Assembly (NCBI RefSeq): GCF_019904175.1
Contig: NZ_CP061913.1
Span: forward strand, 7,130,001 to 7,194,000
Length of the DNA: 64,000 nt
Source of the DNA: Dactylosporangium vinaceum
GTDB taxonomy: Bacteria; Actinomycetota; Actinomycetes; Mycobacteriales; Micromonosporaceae
Direction: 5' to 3'
Positions 8,020 to 16,477 of this stretch are shown piece after piece (the stretch's first letter is position 1; each line of letters starts with the position of its first letter). The translations under genes were made by a program, and so were the position numbers. Under the pieces are notes generated by a model, which was given only the letters and a program-made list of their open reading frames with translations, did not search any database and was not told where the DNA came from.

Positions 8020-9237
8020 TTACGCGGCGATGTGCCCGATGCGGATGCGCTGCGGGTGGTCGCCGACCGGGACGCTGAGGACCTTCTCACCGGTGGCGAA
8101 GCTGATCGCGGTGATCCGGTCGGCGCCGGACTCGGAGATGATGCAGTCCCGGCCGTCGCCGCTGACCGTGGCCCAGTACGGCTTGGCCGCCGCGACCAGC
8201 GGGCCGGGCCGCAGTGTGGTGCGGTCGACGACGGTGGCGTAGTCGTCAATGGTGCCGGCCACGCACATCTTCGAGCCGTCGGGGCTCATGGAGAGGCCGT
8301 GGTGGCGGGAGTCGTTCACCCAGGCGGTGCGGTCGGGCCCTGTCGCCGGGTTCGCCGGCAACTCCTGGATGCGGGTGATCCGGTCCGCCGCCACGTCGTA
8401 TTCGACGATGCCGTTGAAGAAGGAGACCTGGAAGTACAGCATCCGCTCGTCAGGGGTGAAGACGGCCGGGCGGACCGCGTCGGAGAGGTCGGGGCGGCCG
8501 GCGGCGTCCAGGCGCTGGCGCATGTCGATGGTGCGCACCACCTGGAACGTGTGCGCGTCGGCGATCGTGATGTGCCGGTCGCCCTTCGTCCAGTCCAGCC
8601 ACGGGTCGTCGAGCGCGGTGTTGACCTCGCCGATGGACATGTTCCACAGGTACCGGCCGTCGCGGGTGTAGATGTTTTCGTGCGGCTTGTCGCCGGCGCT
8701 GAACGAGCCGAGCGGCCGGCCGGTGGTGATGTCCAGGACGTGCACCGTGTTCGACGTCGACGCGGAGACCGCGACCTGGGTGCCGTCGGGTGAGACGGCC
8801 ATGTGGTCGGCCCGGAACCCGGACACGGGGAAGCGCCAGCGCAGCGCGCCGGTGCGCAGGTCGATGGAGGCGACGTCGGCGAAGCTCGGGCGCGACACGA
8901 CGAGCGCGGAGCCGTCGGGCGTGGTGTACATGTCGTCGATGAGCTGGTCGTGGCCCTCCCCCGGACCCTGCTGGACGCCGAGGTAGAAGGCGAGCTTCAC
9001 CGGGTTGAGGTAGATCTCCAGCAGCCGCTGGCGCTTGTCCGGCACCACGTCGATCCGGCCGATCCGGGCGTAGGTGCCGCTGGAGCGGACGATGTCGGCG
9101 GTGCCGTCCCAGTTGTTGCCGACGAACATGACCTCCTGCAGCGCGGGCGCGGCGGCGGCCGGGCGCAGCGGGGTGAGGACGGCGGCGAGCAGTGCGAGGC
9201 CGGCGATGGCGGCGCGCCGGCGCAGGTTCCGCGTCAC
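8020..9237 (-). CDS. Secreted YVTN/WD40-like beta-propeller protein
   Basis: A 405-residue exported protein. The N-terminus has an Arg-rich n-region, a hydrophobic core and an Ala-rich cleavage site (PAAAAPALQ), a Sec or Tat type signal without an obvious twin-arginine consensus. The mature part is a set of propeller blades with recurrent (M)AVSPDGTQVAV, HVLDITTGRPLG and GLSMSPDGSKMCVAGT units, each a strand-turn-strand with Asp-Gly turns, as in YncE/YVTN proteins. Such proteins are usually binding platforms; a few hydrolyse or oxidise small molecules. No catalytic residue is evident. The start overlooks a divergent promoter region shared with a PucR regulator, which may control it. Confidence 0.82.
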   Translation of the reverse strand: MTRNLRRRAAIAGLALLAAVLTPLRPAAAAPALQEVMFVGNNWDGTADIVRSSGTYARIGRIDVVPDKRQRLLEIYLNPVKLAFYLGVQQGPGEGHDQLIDDMYTTPDGSALVVSRPSFADVASIDLRTGALRWRFPVSGFRADHMAVSPDGTQVAVSASTSNTVHVLDITTGRPLGSFSAGDKPHENIYTRDGRYLWNMSIGEVNTALDDPWLDWTKGDRHITIADAHTFQVVRTIDMRQRLDAAGRPDLSDAVRPAVFTPDERMLYFQVSFFNGIVEYDVAADRITRIQELPANPATGPDRTAWVNDSRHHGLSMSPDGSKMCVAGTIDDYATVVDRTTLRPGPLVAAAKPYWATVSGDGRDCIISESGADRITAISFATGEKVLSVPVGDHPQRIRIGHIAA

Positions 9238-9256
9238 GGGGTCTCCCTTGATACGT

Positions 9257-9294
9257 TACCGGGCGGTAGCCTTCAGGAAATCGCCGATCGGCGA
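9257..9294. promoter_or_regulatory. Two palindromes in the divergent propeller/PucR intergenic region
   Basis: TACCG-GG-CGGTA occupies 9257-9268, and a perfect 14-bp palindrome TCGCCGATCGGCGA occupies 9281-9294. Both lie in the 123-bp gap between the divergent start codons of the beta-propeller gene (9237) and the PucR-like gene (9361), where an autoregulating regulator would be expected to bind. The assignment is by position and symmetry only. Confidence 0.5.
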
Positions 9295-9360
9295 CGCTCG
9301 ATAGGTCCCCGCCGACAACGCGGCGCCGCCCGGTTGTCGCCCGCCCACAACGGAGAGGCA

Positions 9361-10467
9361 ATGATCGCGACGCTGCTGGCCGCGCTCGCCGGCGACGAGG
9401 GCCTCGTCGACACGCTCGTCGCCGCCGCCCGCGACGCCTCGCCCGAGGTCGCCCGGCTGCCCGTCGAGGAGAGCCGCCGCCACGTCGCCCTGCTCGTCAC
9501 GGCCGGGCTGGCCGCGTTCCGGACACCCGCCGACGGCATCTCCTACGCGGACGCGGAGAAGCTCGGCGCCGACCGGGCCGCCCAGGGCGTGCCGATCGCC
9601 GGGCTGCTGCGCGGGGTGCAGGCCGCCCGGACCCGGCTGCTGGAGATCGCGGTGCAGCGCGGCCGGGCCGCCGGGGTCGCCGACGAGGTGCTGCTGTCGG
9701 CCGCGCTGGACTTCGACAGGTATGTGTCGGCCGTCGAGCGGCACGTGGTGGAGGGTCACCACGCCGCCGAGCGCGCGCTGGCCCGCGGGCGCCGCGATCA
9801 GCGTGACGCGGTGCTGCGGGCGCTGCTGCTCCCGGGCCGGCCACCCGCCGCGGCCGGTGACGTCGACGGGCTGGGACTGCGGGCGCACCTGCGGTACCGC
9901 TGCCTGGTCTTCGACGTGACCGACCCCGCACGGGCCGACGCCCTGGAGGCACGCCTTACCGCCTGCGGCGGTGTGTTCGGGACCGTCGAGGGCCGCCTCA
10001 CCGGGCTCGCCGTGCGGCCGCCGGGCCCGGTCGATCCGGCGGTGCTGCTCGTCGTCGGGCCGCCGCTGCCGCTGTCCCGGGCCGCCGCCGGGTACCGGGC
10101 CTGTGTGGCCGCCCTCGCCGGTGCGGCCCGCTTCGGCGGCACCGGCCGGCAGCACGCCCTCGACCTGGCCGGCCCGGCCGCGCTGGCCGCCCAGCCGGAG
10201 CTCGCCGGGCTGCTCGCCGATGAGCTCCTGGCCGCCCTGGACCCGGCCGACGCGTTCCACCGGGAGCTCGCCGCGACGGCACTGTCCTATTTGGACCACG
10301 GGCAGCGGCTCGACCTGACCGCGGCGGCCGTCCACGTGCACCCGAACACCGTGCGGTACCGGCTGCGCGCACTCCACGAGCGCACCGCCCTGCCGCTCGA
10401 CGACACGACGGTCCTGGCCACGCTGCGCTCGTGGTGGGCGCTGCGGACGTGGCTCGACCGGGCGTAG
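9361..10467 (+). CDS. PucR/CdaR-family transcriptional regulator
   Basis: A 368-residue regulator with a C-terminal HTH of the PucR/CdaR type: YLDHGQRLDLTAAAVHVHPNTVRYRLRAL, split here as a helical lead (YLDHGQRLDLTAAAV) and the recognition part (HVHPNTVRYRLRAL). The N-terminal half is helical and the middle (about residues 170-290) is a GGDEF-related PucR linker. Family members respond to purine, sugar-acid or amino-acid metabolites. ATG 9361 is preceded by GGAGAGG. The divergent beta-propeller gene is the likeliest target. Confidence 0.85.
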   Translation: MIATLLAALAGDEGLVDTLVAAARDASPEVARLPVEESRRHVALLVTAGLAAFRTPADGISYADAEKLGADRAAQGVPIAGLLRGVQAARTRLLEIAVQRGRAAGVADEVLLSAALDFDRYVSAVERHVVEGHHAAERALARGRRDQRDAVLRALLLPGRPPAAAGDVDGLGLRAHLRYRCLVFDVTDPARADALEARLTACGGVFGTVEGRLTGLAVRPPGPVDPAVLLVVGPPLPLSRAAAGYRACVAALAGAARFGGTGRQHALDLAGPAALAAQPELAGLLADELLAALDPADAFHRELAATALSYLDHGQRLDLTAAAVHVHPNTVRYRLRALHERTALPLDDTTVLATLRSWWALRTWLDRA

Positions 10468-10540
10468 GGCCCGTCAGGGTGTGACGTCGGCGAAGCGGGG
10501 CGCGCCCGGCGCGAGCTCGACGCGGGCGGCCCGGGCGGCG

Positions 10541-10885
10541 CTACCCATCACCCTCCGGCGCCGTGGCCGACGCCCACGCGTCGGACCAGCGGGCGAGCGG
10601 GCGCAGCGCCTTGAAGACACCGTGCCCGAGGTCGGTGAGGCCGTAGGCGGTGTCGGGCTGCTGCGCGACGATATGCGCGTCGAGCAGTTCGGTCAGCCGC
10701 CGCCGCAGCACGCTCGAGGACATGTTGTCGCAGCGCTGCTGCAGCGCCCGGAAGCCGACGGGCCCGTCCTGCAGCTCCCAGATGATGCGCAGGTTCCACC
10801 GCCGCCCGAACAGGTCGAGGGCGGCCATCAGCGGACGCCCGGTGCTCGATCCGCGCACCGGCCGCCCCGGCCTGGGTATCGTCAT
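10541..10885 (-). CDS. HxlR-family winged-helix regulator
   Basis: A 114-residue one-domain regulator with the HxlR signature: GRRWNLRIIWELQDGPVGF, then FRALQQRCDNMSSSVLRRRL (helix-turn-helix) and a wing (TAYGLTDLGHGVF). HxlR proteins often sense aldehydes, quinones or redox change and usually control the adjacent divergent gene. Here that gene encodes an EthD-type protein (11002). The ATG start has a purine-rich GAGGGCGGGG upstream. A pair of near-identical 12-mers in the intergenic gap are candidate binding sites. Confidence 0.9.
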   Translation of the reverse strand: MTIPRPGRPVRGSSTGRPLMAALDLFGRRWNLRIIWELQDGPVGFRALQQRCDNMSSSVLRRRLTELLDAHIVAQQPDTAYGLTDLGHGVFKALRPLARWSDAWASATAPEGDG

Positions 10886-10908
10886 CGCCCGCCCCGCCCT
10901 CTTGTCGC

Positions 10909-10956
10909 TTCGATATCCGACACAGTAACGTCCGCGTCGAACGATTCGATTTCCGA
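10909..10956. promoter_or_regulatory. Direct repeat in HxlR/EthD intergenic region
   Basis: TTCGATATCCGA (10909-10920) and TTCGATTTCCGA (10945-10956) differ at one base and start 36 bp apart. They lie in the 116-bp divergent gap between the HxlR gene and the EthD gene. They are plausible HxlR operators; no binding evidence exists here. Confidence 0.45.
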
Positions 10957-11001
10957 AGCGGATGGGGCGGTCCGGCCGTCCGCTGCCCGACGGAGGTTGC
11001 C

Positions 11002-11313
11002 GTGCACAAGCTGCTGGTCCTGTACCCCGAGCCCGCCGATCCCGAGCACTTCCGCCACTACTACGTGACCACCCACCTGCCGCTTGTCGCCCGCCTGCCC
11101 GGCCTGCTCGCGTGGCGTTACAGCTTCGACGTGGCGGCGACGCAGGGGCGGACGCCGTACTTCGCGGTCTTCGAAGCCGAGTTCGCCGACGCCGCGGCGA
11201 TGACCGCGGCGAGGGCGTCGCCGCAGGGCCTGGAGGTCACCGCCGACGTCGCCAACTACGCGACGGGCGGTGCGATAGTCGTCCACTATCCGGTGCGGCC
11301 CGGCGCGGGCTGA
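11002..11313 (+). CDS. EthD-domain protein
   Basis: A 103-residue ferredoxin-fold (dimeric alpha-beta barrel) protein. The features are the opening strand MHKLLVLYPEPADPEHF, a conserved HYYVTTHLPLVARLPGL helix (EthD signature H-x3-HxPL) and a C-terminal VANYATGG-type strand. EthD was named from the ethyl tert-butyl ether degradation cluster; relatives act in polyketide cyclisation or as small monooxygenase-like proteins. GGAGG lies 5-6 bases before GTG 11002. It is divergent from, and probably regulated by, the HxlR gene. Confidence 0.85.
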   Translation: MHKLLVLYPEPADPEHFRHYYVTTHLPLVARLPGLLAWRYSFDVAATQGRTPYFAVFEAEFADAAAMTAARASPQGLEVTADVANYATGGAIVVHYPVRPGAG

Positions 11314-11335
11314 ACTTCCGCGCCCATCCTGCGCA

Positions 11336-11372
11336 CCGATCAAGGCCGTGGCCCGGCCACGGCCTTGATCGG
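11336..11372. terminator. Perfect 37-nt palindromic terminator
   Basis: Eighteen-base arms (11336-11353 and 11355-11372) are perfectly complementary around a single central C. The element lies between the convergent EthD gene (stop 11313) and chemoreceptor gene (stop 11407) and should terminate both. Confidence 0.88.
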
Positions 11373-11406
11373 CCGGCGCCTCGCGGGCGTCAGGGATGCT
11401 CGCGGG

Positions 11407-13038
11407 CTACACCCGGAACCGGGAGACGAGCGCCTGCAGGTTGTCGGACATGTGGGCGAGCTCCTGCGCGGAGCGCTGGGTCTGGCTGACCGTCGCGGTG
11501 GTCGTCTCCGCGGCGGCGGCGACATTGGCGACGCTGCTGGCGATGCTGGTGCTGCCGTGGGACGCCTCGGCGATCGACCGGCTCATCTCGGCGGTCGTCG
11601 CGGTCTGCTCCTCGACGGCGGAAGCGATAGTCGTCTGGTAGTCGTTGATCTTCGCGATGATGTCGGAGATCTGGGTGATCGCCTCGACCGCGTTGCTGGT
11701 GTCCGCCTGGATGGCCTCGACGCGGCGGGAGATGTCGTCGGTGGCCTTCGCGGTCTCCTGCGCAAGGTCCTTGACCTCGCCCGCGACGACGGCGAAGCCC
11801 TTCCCGGCGTCACCGGCGCGGGCGGCCTCGATGGTGGCGTTGAGGGCCAGCAGGTTCGTCTGCTCGGCGATCGAGGTGATCACCTTGACGACGTTGCCGA
11901 TCTCCGCGGAGGAGTCCCCGAGTTTGGCGACGGTGGTCTGGGCGGTCGCCGCCGAGGTCACGGCCTGCGAGGCGACGCTGGCGGCGTCCGTGGCGGACTG
12001 GGAGATCTCGCGGATGGCCGAGCCCATCTCCTCGGCACCGGCGGCGACGGTCTGCACGTTGTGTGACACGCCCTCGGAGACGGAGGCGAGCTTGGCGGTC
12101 TGATCGGAGGTGCCGCGGGCGTTGCCGGCGATCGCCTGGGCGGAGGCCGACAGCTGGTTGGAGGAGTCGGCCAGGACGCGCGAGGAGTCCGCGAGGGCGG
12201 TGACGGTGGTGCGGACCGAGGCGGTGGCCTTGTTCACCGCCTGTGCCATCTGACCCACCTCGTCGGTGCCGTCGGCCCGGGCCGTGTGGGTCAGGTCGCC
12301 GTCGGCGACGGCGTCCAGGACGGTGCGGACGCCGGCGAGGCGCCGTGAGGTATTGCGGCCGATGGCCACGGCCAGGCCCAGGGCCAGCAGGACGCCGGCG
12401 CTGACGACGACGAGGATCAAGGTGCGGGCGTCTCCGGCGTCCCGGTGCGCGTCGGTGCCGGCGGCGCCGGCCTGCGCGCGTTCGAGGCCCATGAGCGTGT
12501 CGACAGCCTTGTTCATGATGTCCTCGGACTGCGTCCAGGCCTTGATCCGCTCGTCGAGGGTGGCGGGCAGCACGGTCCCGGCGGGAGGGGGCTCATTGAA
12601 CGTCAGCACGTTGACCACGGCCTTGTAGGTCTTCCAGGCCGCCCCGAACGCGTTGACCTGGGCCTGCCAGGCCGGCGCGCTGTCGGGGGCGGAGACGTAG
12701 CGGGACCCCGCGGCGTCCACCGCCTGCTGGGCGTCCTTGACCTGCTTCTGGAACGTCGCCTTGTCGGCGGGTGTGTTGCTCGGCAGCCCGAACAGGAACA
12801 GGCCGCGGTACATGTCGGCCATGCCGTTCTGCAACGACACGAGCGCGTCCAGGCGGGCGATGTTGTTGCTTTGCAGACGCTGGACGCGGCCGTCGAGGCT
12901 TCCCATGCGCGACCAGGCGACGGCGGCGGTGACCATGGCGACGACCGCGATCACGGCGACGGCCGCGATGATCTTCGTACCCACTCGCAGGTTGCTGAGT
13001 TTGAGCACGCGCGAGGGTCCAGGTGCAGGCTGGGTCAT
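11407..13038 (-). CDS. Methyl-accepting chemotaxis protein
   Basis: A 543-residue chemoreceptor. ATG 13038 is preceded by GGGAGAGACG, which favours it over a long upstream extension of the frame to 13341. A short cytoplasmic head is followed by a membrane helix (GTKIIAAVAVIAVVAMVTAA), an external four-helix-bundle sensor containing Pro/Gly-rich NEPPPAG, and a second helix (TLILVVVSAGVLLALGLAVA). HAMP comes next, then the signalling hairpin with the QTNLLALNATIEAARAGD tip. It is a paralogue of the receptor at 2080-3672 with a different sensor domain. A TCAA-N16-GCCGATAC element upstream resembles a motility-sigma promoter. Confidence 0.94.
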   Translation of the reverse strand: MTQPAPGPSRVLKLSNLRVGTKIIAAVAVIAVVAMVTAAVAWSRMGSLDGRVQRLQSNNIARLDALVSLQNGMADMYRGLFLFGLPSNTPADKATFQKQVKDAQQAVDAAGSRYVSAPDSAPAWQAQVNAFGAAWKTYKAVVNVLTFNEPPPAGTVLPATLDERIKAWTQSEDIMNKAVDTLMGLERAQAGAAGTDAHRDAGDARTLILVVVSAGVLLALGLAVAIGRNTSRRLAGVRTVLDAVADGDLTHTARADGTDEVGQMAQAVNKATASVRTTVTALADSSRVLADSSNQLSASAQAIAGNARGTSDQTAKLASVSEGVSHNVQTVAAGAEEMGSAIREISQSATDAASVASQAVTSAATAQTTVAKLGDSSAEIGNVVKVITSIAEQTNLLALNATIEAARAGDAGKGFAVVAGEVKDLAQETAKATDDISRRVEAIQADTSNAVEAITQISDIIAKINDYQTTIASAVEEQTATTAEMSRSIAEASHGSTSIASSVANVAAAAETTTATVSQTQRSAQELAHMSDNLQALVSRFRV

Positions 13039-13091
13039 CGTCTCTCCCGGTCGGCGGGGACGAACCACCCCGGTCAGGTGGCTCCACGGCC

Positions 13092-13119
13092 GTATCGGCG
13101 CGGAGGCAGTGAAGTTGAG
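13092..13119 (-). promoter_or_regulatory. Candidate sigma-28/WhiG-type promoter for the chemoreceptor gene
   Basis: On the minus strand TCAA (13119-13116), then 16 bases, then GCCGATAC (13099-13092) match the FliA/WhiG consensus TAAA-N16-GCCGATAA with two differences. The element lies 54 bp upstream of the receptor ATG, in the correct orientation. Confidence 0.5.
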
Positions 13120-13313
13120 CGCAACCCATCGCGATTTTCCCATTGCGGCGGATTGCGGATCACGAGCGACTACGCTCGTCCTTCGGGATGTATCGGGGCC
13201 GGGCGCCCGCACGCCGCCGGACGGGCGAGGCCGCGCCGGCGGGCCGGCGCCGCACCCACCGCCGGGGCGCGGACGGGACCACGCCTGGGGTGAGTCTTCG
13301 ATAGGGTGCGTCG

Positions 13314-14246
13314 ATGTCGGCGAATCTCGTGGAGAAGGCACTGGAGCTGTTGTGCGGCAACTACATTTTTGCCGACCGGGCGCAGGAGGCGGCCGACGGC
13401 ATCCGCGGGCGGCTGGCCGCCGGTGAGCACGACCGGCTGGACGAGGAGGCTCTCGGCCGGCGGCTGACGGCGGAGCTCTTCGAGGTCTGTCAGGACAAGC
13501 ATCTGCGGGTCCGGACGCGCACGGAGGAGATGCGCGAGGCGCTCACCGAGGCCGAGATGGAGGCGGTCTGGCGCGAGCAGCAGCGGCTCACCAACTACGG
13601 CATTGCCCGCGTGGAGCGGCTCGACGGCAATGTCGGGCTGCTGGACCTGCGGTTCGTCACCGCGGCCGGCATGGGTGGGCGCGCGATCGCCGCGGCCATG
13701 GAACTGGTGTCACAGACGCACGCGCTGATCGTCGACCTTCGCCGGAACCGGGGCGGGTTTCCCGACGGCGCCCTGTTCTGGATGAGCTACTTCTTCCCGG
13801 ACGGGGAGACCCACCTCAACGACATCTACGAAGGTGCGACCGGTCACACCCGTCAGTTCTGGAGCCATGCGTGGCTGCCCGGGGAGCGGTACCTCGACCG
13901 GCCCGTGTACCTGCTGACAAGCGAGTCCACATTCTCCGGCGGCGAGGACATCTGCTACAACCTGCAGGCGCAGGGACGAGCGGTCCTGGTCGGGGCGACG
14001 ACCAAGGGCGGCGCCCATCCGACCGAGGCCTTCCCGATCACCCCGACCTTCGAGATCACGGTCCCGGTGGCCCGCTCGATCAACCCGGTCACCGGCGGCA
14101 ACTGGGAAAGCACAGGGGTGGTACCCGACGTGTCCGTGGCCACCCAGGAGGCGTTCGACGTCGCCTACCGGATGGCCCTCCAGCACGTCCTGGCCAGCGC
14201 CACCTCGCCGGCCGTGCTGGCCGAGGCGCGCGCGGCGCTGCCGTGA
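13314..14246 (+). CDS. S41-family (IRBP/tail-specific type) peptidase-like protein
   Basis: A 310-residue cytosolic protein with no signal peptide. Residues 1-90 form the helical N-terminal domain seen in interphotoreceptor-retinoid-binding-like S41 proteins, and residues 97-300 form the protease core. The core has LIVDLRRNRGG (oxyanion strand), TSESTFSGGEDICYNL with the likely nucleophile Ser208, and VLVGATTKGGAHP. The final GNWESTGVVPDVSV segment is also typical. No PDZ domain is present. The substrate is unknown. The ATG at 13314 fits the domain start. The gene diverges from the chemoreceptor gene. Confidence 0.85.
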   Translation: MSANLVEKALELLCGNYIFADRAQEAADGIRGRLAAGEHDRLDEEALGRRLTAELFEVCQDKHLRVRTRTEEMREALTEAEMEAVWREQQRLTNYGIARVERLDGNVGLLDLRFVTAAGMGGRAIAAAMELVSQTHALIVDLRRNRGGFPDGALFWMSYFFPDGETHLNDIYEGATGHTRQFWSHAWLPGERYLDRPVYLLTSESTFSGGEDICYNLQAQGRAVLVGATTKGGAHPTEAFPITPTFEITVPVARSINPVTGGNWESTGVVPDVSVATQEAFDVAYRMALQHVLASATSPAVLAEARAALP

Positions 14247-14307
14247 CGGCGCCCGCCCGATGACCTGGCCGTCCCCCCGGCGGCCCGGCGACCTGCGCTG
14301 AGGCGCG

Positions 14308-14466
14308 TCACCGGCGCCGGGTGCGGCTGCTCGCCACCCGCGACGCGAGCCGGCGCAGCTTCTCCTGGTTGGCCGGCTTGGACAGCTCGCGGCGACCGAC
14401 CTCGACGACACGACGGCCGTTGGGACTGTTCAGGAAGCGCATGATGCGCTGCATCAACGTCGACAT
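14308..14466 (-). CDS. Small basic actinobacterial protein, unknown function
   Basis: A 52-residue protein beginning MSTLMQRIMRFLNSPNGRR and ending in an Arg/Ser-rich tail (RRLASRVASSRTRRR). It is strongly basic with an amphipathic N-terminal helix and no membrane segment. Reading continues upstream in frame, but only from this ATG does the sequence look protein-like. I recall similar short MxxLMxRIxxFLxSPxG proteins in other actinobacteria but know no function. The gene converges on the S41 gene. Confidence 0.6.
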   Translation of the reverse strand: MSTLMQRIMRFLNSPNGRRVVEVGRRELSKPANQEKLRRLASRVASSRTRRR

Positions 14467-14642
14467 GATCCTGGAATACCCACCGTCCGGGGCCCCCAAC
14501 CCCATCCGGCGACGACGGCGCGCCCCGCCGAAGCGCCCTGTGACCGGCCGCCGGGCGGAAGCTGCCGCACGGCGGTGCCGTCGCCGCGGGCGGCGTCCAT
14601 CTACAGTGGACACTGCGGTGACCGGGCGGGGCGGCCGCGGCC

Positions 14643-15926
14643 TCAGTGCCGGGCGGCCGGGTCGCCGGGGCGGACGAGCTCGGTCAGTGCCGCCGCGGCC
14701 GCGTCGCCGCCCTGGTACGTCGCGAACTCGGCGCGGATGCGGCCCGCCGCCGTGCGGAGCTCCGGGTCGGCCAGCGCCCGCCGCACGGCCTCGGCGATCT
14801 GCCGCGGCGCGGGCGTGCGCCGACGCAGGTCGATCCCGGCGCCGACCCGGGTGACCCGGGCCGCGACGTCCGGCTGGTCGTTGCCCCACGGCGCCATCAC
14901 CACCGGGACGCCCGCGCCGAGCGCCGCCTTGACGCCGTTGTAGCCGGCGTTGGTGACCACGACGTGCACCTCCGGCAGCAGCAGGCCGTGCGGCAGGAAG
15001 CCACTGACCCGCGCGTTGGCCGGGACCGGGCCGAGGCGGTCCGGCTCCGGCGTGGTGACCACGACGAGCGCGTCGAGATCCGCCAGGCCCTCGAGCGCGG
15101 GACGGGTCAGCAGCTCCGGGTCGGTCGCGACGGAGCCCTGGGTCACGTGGACCACGGCCCGCGCCTGCCGCAGCTGCGGCCACCACGGCGGCAGCGCCAC
15201 CGAGCCCGGGGCCGGGGCGGGCGGCAGCAGCGGGCCGACGAGCCGCACCGACGGTGGCCAGTGGCGGCGCGGAAACTCCAGCAACGGCGTGCTCGCCTGC
15301 AGGTGCAGCTGGTCGGAGAGCATGTGGTCGAACGCGGTGACGCCGGCCGGCAGCGGCGGCAGCCCGTTGGCCGCGCGGCGGTCCGCGTAGGCGTCGGTCA
15401 GCCCGCGCATCAGCCGGCTGCCGATCCGCCAGGTCGCGGCGTTCGCCAGTCGCCCCAGCGCCGTCCGCGGGGGCTGACGGCCGCTGCCGAACTGCGGGAT
15501 GTCGGGCGCCGGGGCGGACAGCGGGCTGATCCCGAGCGTGGCCCAGGGCAGCCCGGTGCGCTCGTGGAAGGCGCGCCCGCCGAGGCAGCACAGGTCGACG
15601 AGCACGGCGTCGACGGGCGTGTCCGCGGCGATCGCCGTGTAGTCCGCGAGCTGGCCCTCCATCCGGTCGACCATCAGCCGCCGCAGCGCGCTGACCGCCG
15701 CCGCCAGGCCGCGGGTGCCCGGCTCGGGCGCGGCGGGCAGGTCGGCGAACGACGGCGTCCGGGTGGCCGCGACGAAGCGCGCGCCGGTGCTCTCGATGAC
15801 GTCGCGGTAGGGCTCGAAGCCGTGCCACAGCACGGTGTGGCCGCGGTCCGCGAGGCTCTTGGCGACCGCGCGCGCCGGTGTGACGTGCCCTGTCGCGTCC
15901 ATGGTGCTGATGAGGAACGTTGCCAT
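14643..15926 (-). CDS. MGT/UGT-type (GT1) glycosyltransferase
   Basis: A 427-residue GT-B glycosyltransferase resembling macrolide glycosyltransferases and UDP-glucosyltransferase-like enzymes. The N-terminal acceptor domain starts MATFLISTMDATGHVTPA with the catalytic-His region (TGHVTP). The C-terminal donor domain contains VVTNAGYNGVKAALGAGVP and PWGNDQPDVA, equivalent to the plant/bacterial UGT signature with Gly-Asn instead of His-Gly. Such enzymes often inactivate macrolides, phenolics or other xenobiotics by glucosylation. The divergent MarR gene and its palindromes suggest ligand-induced expression. Confidence 0.9.
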   Translation of the reverse strand: MATFLISTMDATGHVTPARAVAKSLADRGHTVLWHGFEPYRDVIESTGARFVAATRTPSFADLPAAPEPGTRGLAAAVSALRRLMVDRMEGQLADYTAIAADTPVDAVLVDLCCLGGRAFHERTGLPWATLGISPLSAPAPDIPQFGSGRQPPRTALGRLANAATWRIGSRLMRGLTDAYADRRAANGLPPLPAGVTAFDHMLSDQLHLQASTPLLEFPRRHWPPSVRLVGPLLPPAPAPGSVALPPWWPQLRQARAVVHVTQGSVATDPELLTRPALEGLADLDALVVVTTPEPDRLGPVPANARVSGFLPHGLLLPEVHVVVTNAGYNGVKAALGAGVPVVMAPWGNDQPDVAARVTRVGAGIDLRRRTPAPRQIAEAVRRALADPELRTAAGRIRAEFATYQGGDAAAAALTELVRPGDPAARH

Positions 15927-15968
15927 GAGGACTCCACCGTTACGATCGGACCGGATCTTCTCCTTTAT

Positions 15969-15997
15969 CTTGAAAGTCGAGTAGCTTGAGTGTCAAG
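15969..15997. promoter_or_regulatory. Tandem MarR-type operator overlapping the marR start codon
   Basis: CTTGA-AAG-TCGAG (15969-15981) and the perfect CTTGA-GTG-TCAAG (15985-15997) are two 13-bp inverted repeats with starts 16 bp apart. The GTG spacer of the second is the start codon of the MarR gene. The sites also cover the promoter side of the divergent glycosyltransferase gene. Confidence 0.65.
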
Positions 15998-16457
15998 TGA
16001 AAGTGCCGAACTGCTGCATGCCATCGGTGACGCCTCGCGCTCGCTGCAGGCCGCCGTCGACGCCTTCGACGACGCGGTAACGGGCCTGCTCGGCATCAAC
16101 CGGACCGACCTGCGCTGCCTCGACGAGCTGATGCAGGCCGGTGAGGCGAGCCCGGCCCAGTTGGCGGCCCGGCTGCGGCTCACCACCGGGAGCACGACCA
16201 CGCTGCTGGACCGCCTGGAGCGGGCCGGGTACGTGACCCGCTCACCCGACCGGCACGACCGGCGCAAGGTCGTCGTGCGACCGACCCCGCTCGCGCAGCA
16301 GCGCGCCATGGAGGTCTACGGGCCGGTGGCCGCGGACGGTGCCCATGCGCTTGCCGACTTCAGCGCCGGCGATCTCGAGGCCGTACTGCGCTACCTGCGG
16401 ATCAGCCGCGAGGTGCAGCAGCGGCACCTGCAGCGCATCCGGCCCGAGTCGGACTGA
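15990..16457 (+). CDS. MarR-family transcriptional regulator
   Basis: A 155-residue winged-helix regulator. Helices around residues 25-50 lead to the HTH ASPAQLAARLRLTTGSTTTL and the wing LERAGYVTRSPDRHDRRKV with the conserved Asp-Arg-x-x-Asp-Arg-Arg. An in-frame TGA directly precedes GTG 15990, so this is the earliest possible start. There is no Shine-Dalgarno sequence, suggesting a leaderless transcript. It is divergent from the glycosyltransferase gene, which it probably represses together with itself. Confidence 0.92.
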   Translation: MSSESAELLHAIGDASRSLQAAVDAFDDAVTGLLGINRTDLRCLDELMQAGEASPAQLAARLRLTTGSTTTLLDRLERAGYVTRSPDRHDRRKVVVRPTPLAQQRAMEVYGPVAADGAHALADFSAGDLEAVLRYLRISREVQQRHLQRIRPESD

Positions 16458-16477
16458 GCCCCCTCCGACGCCGGGGC

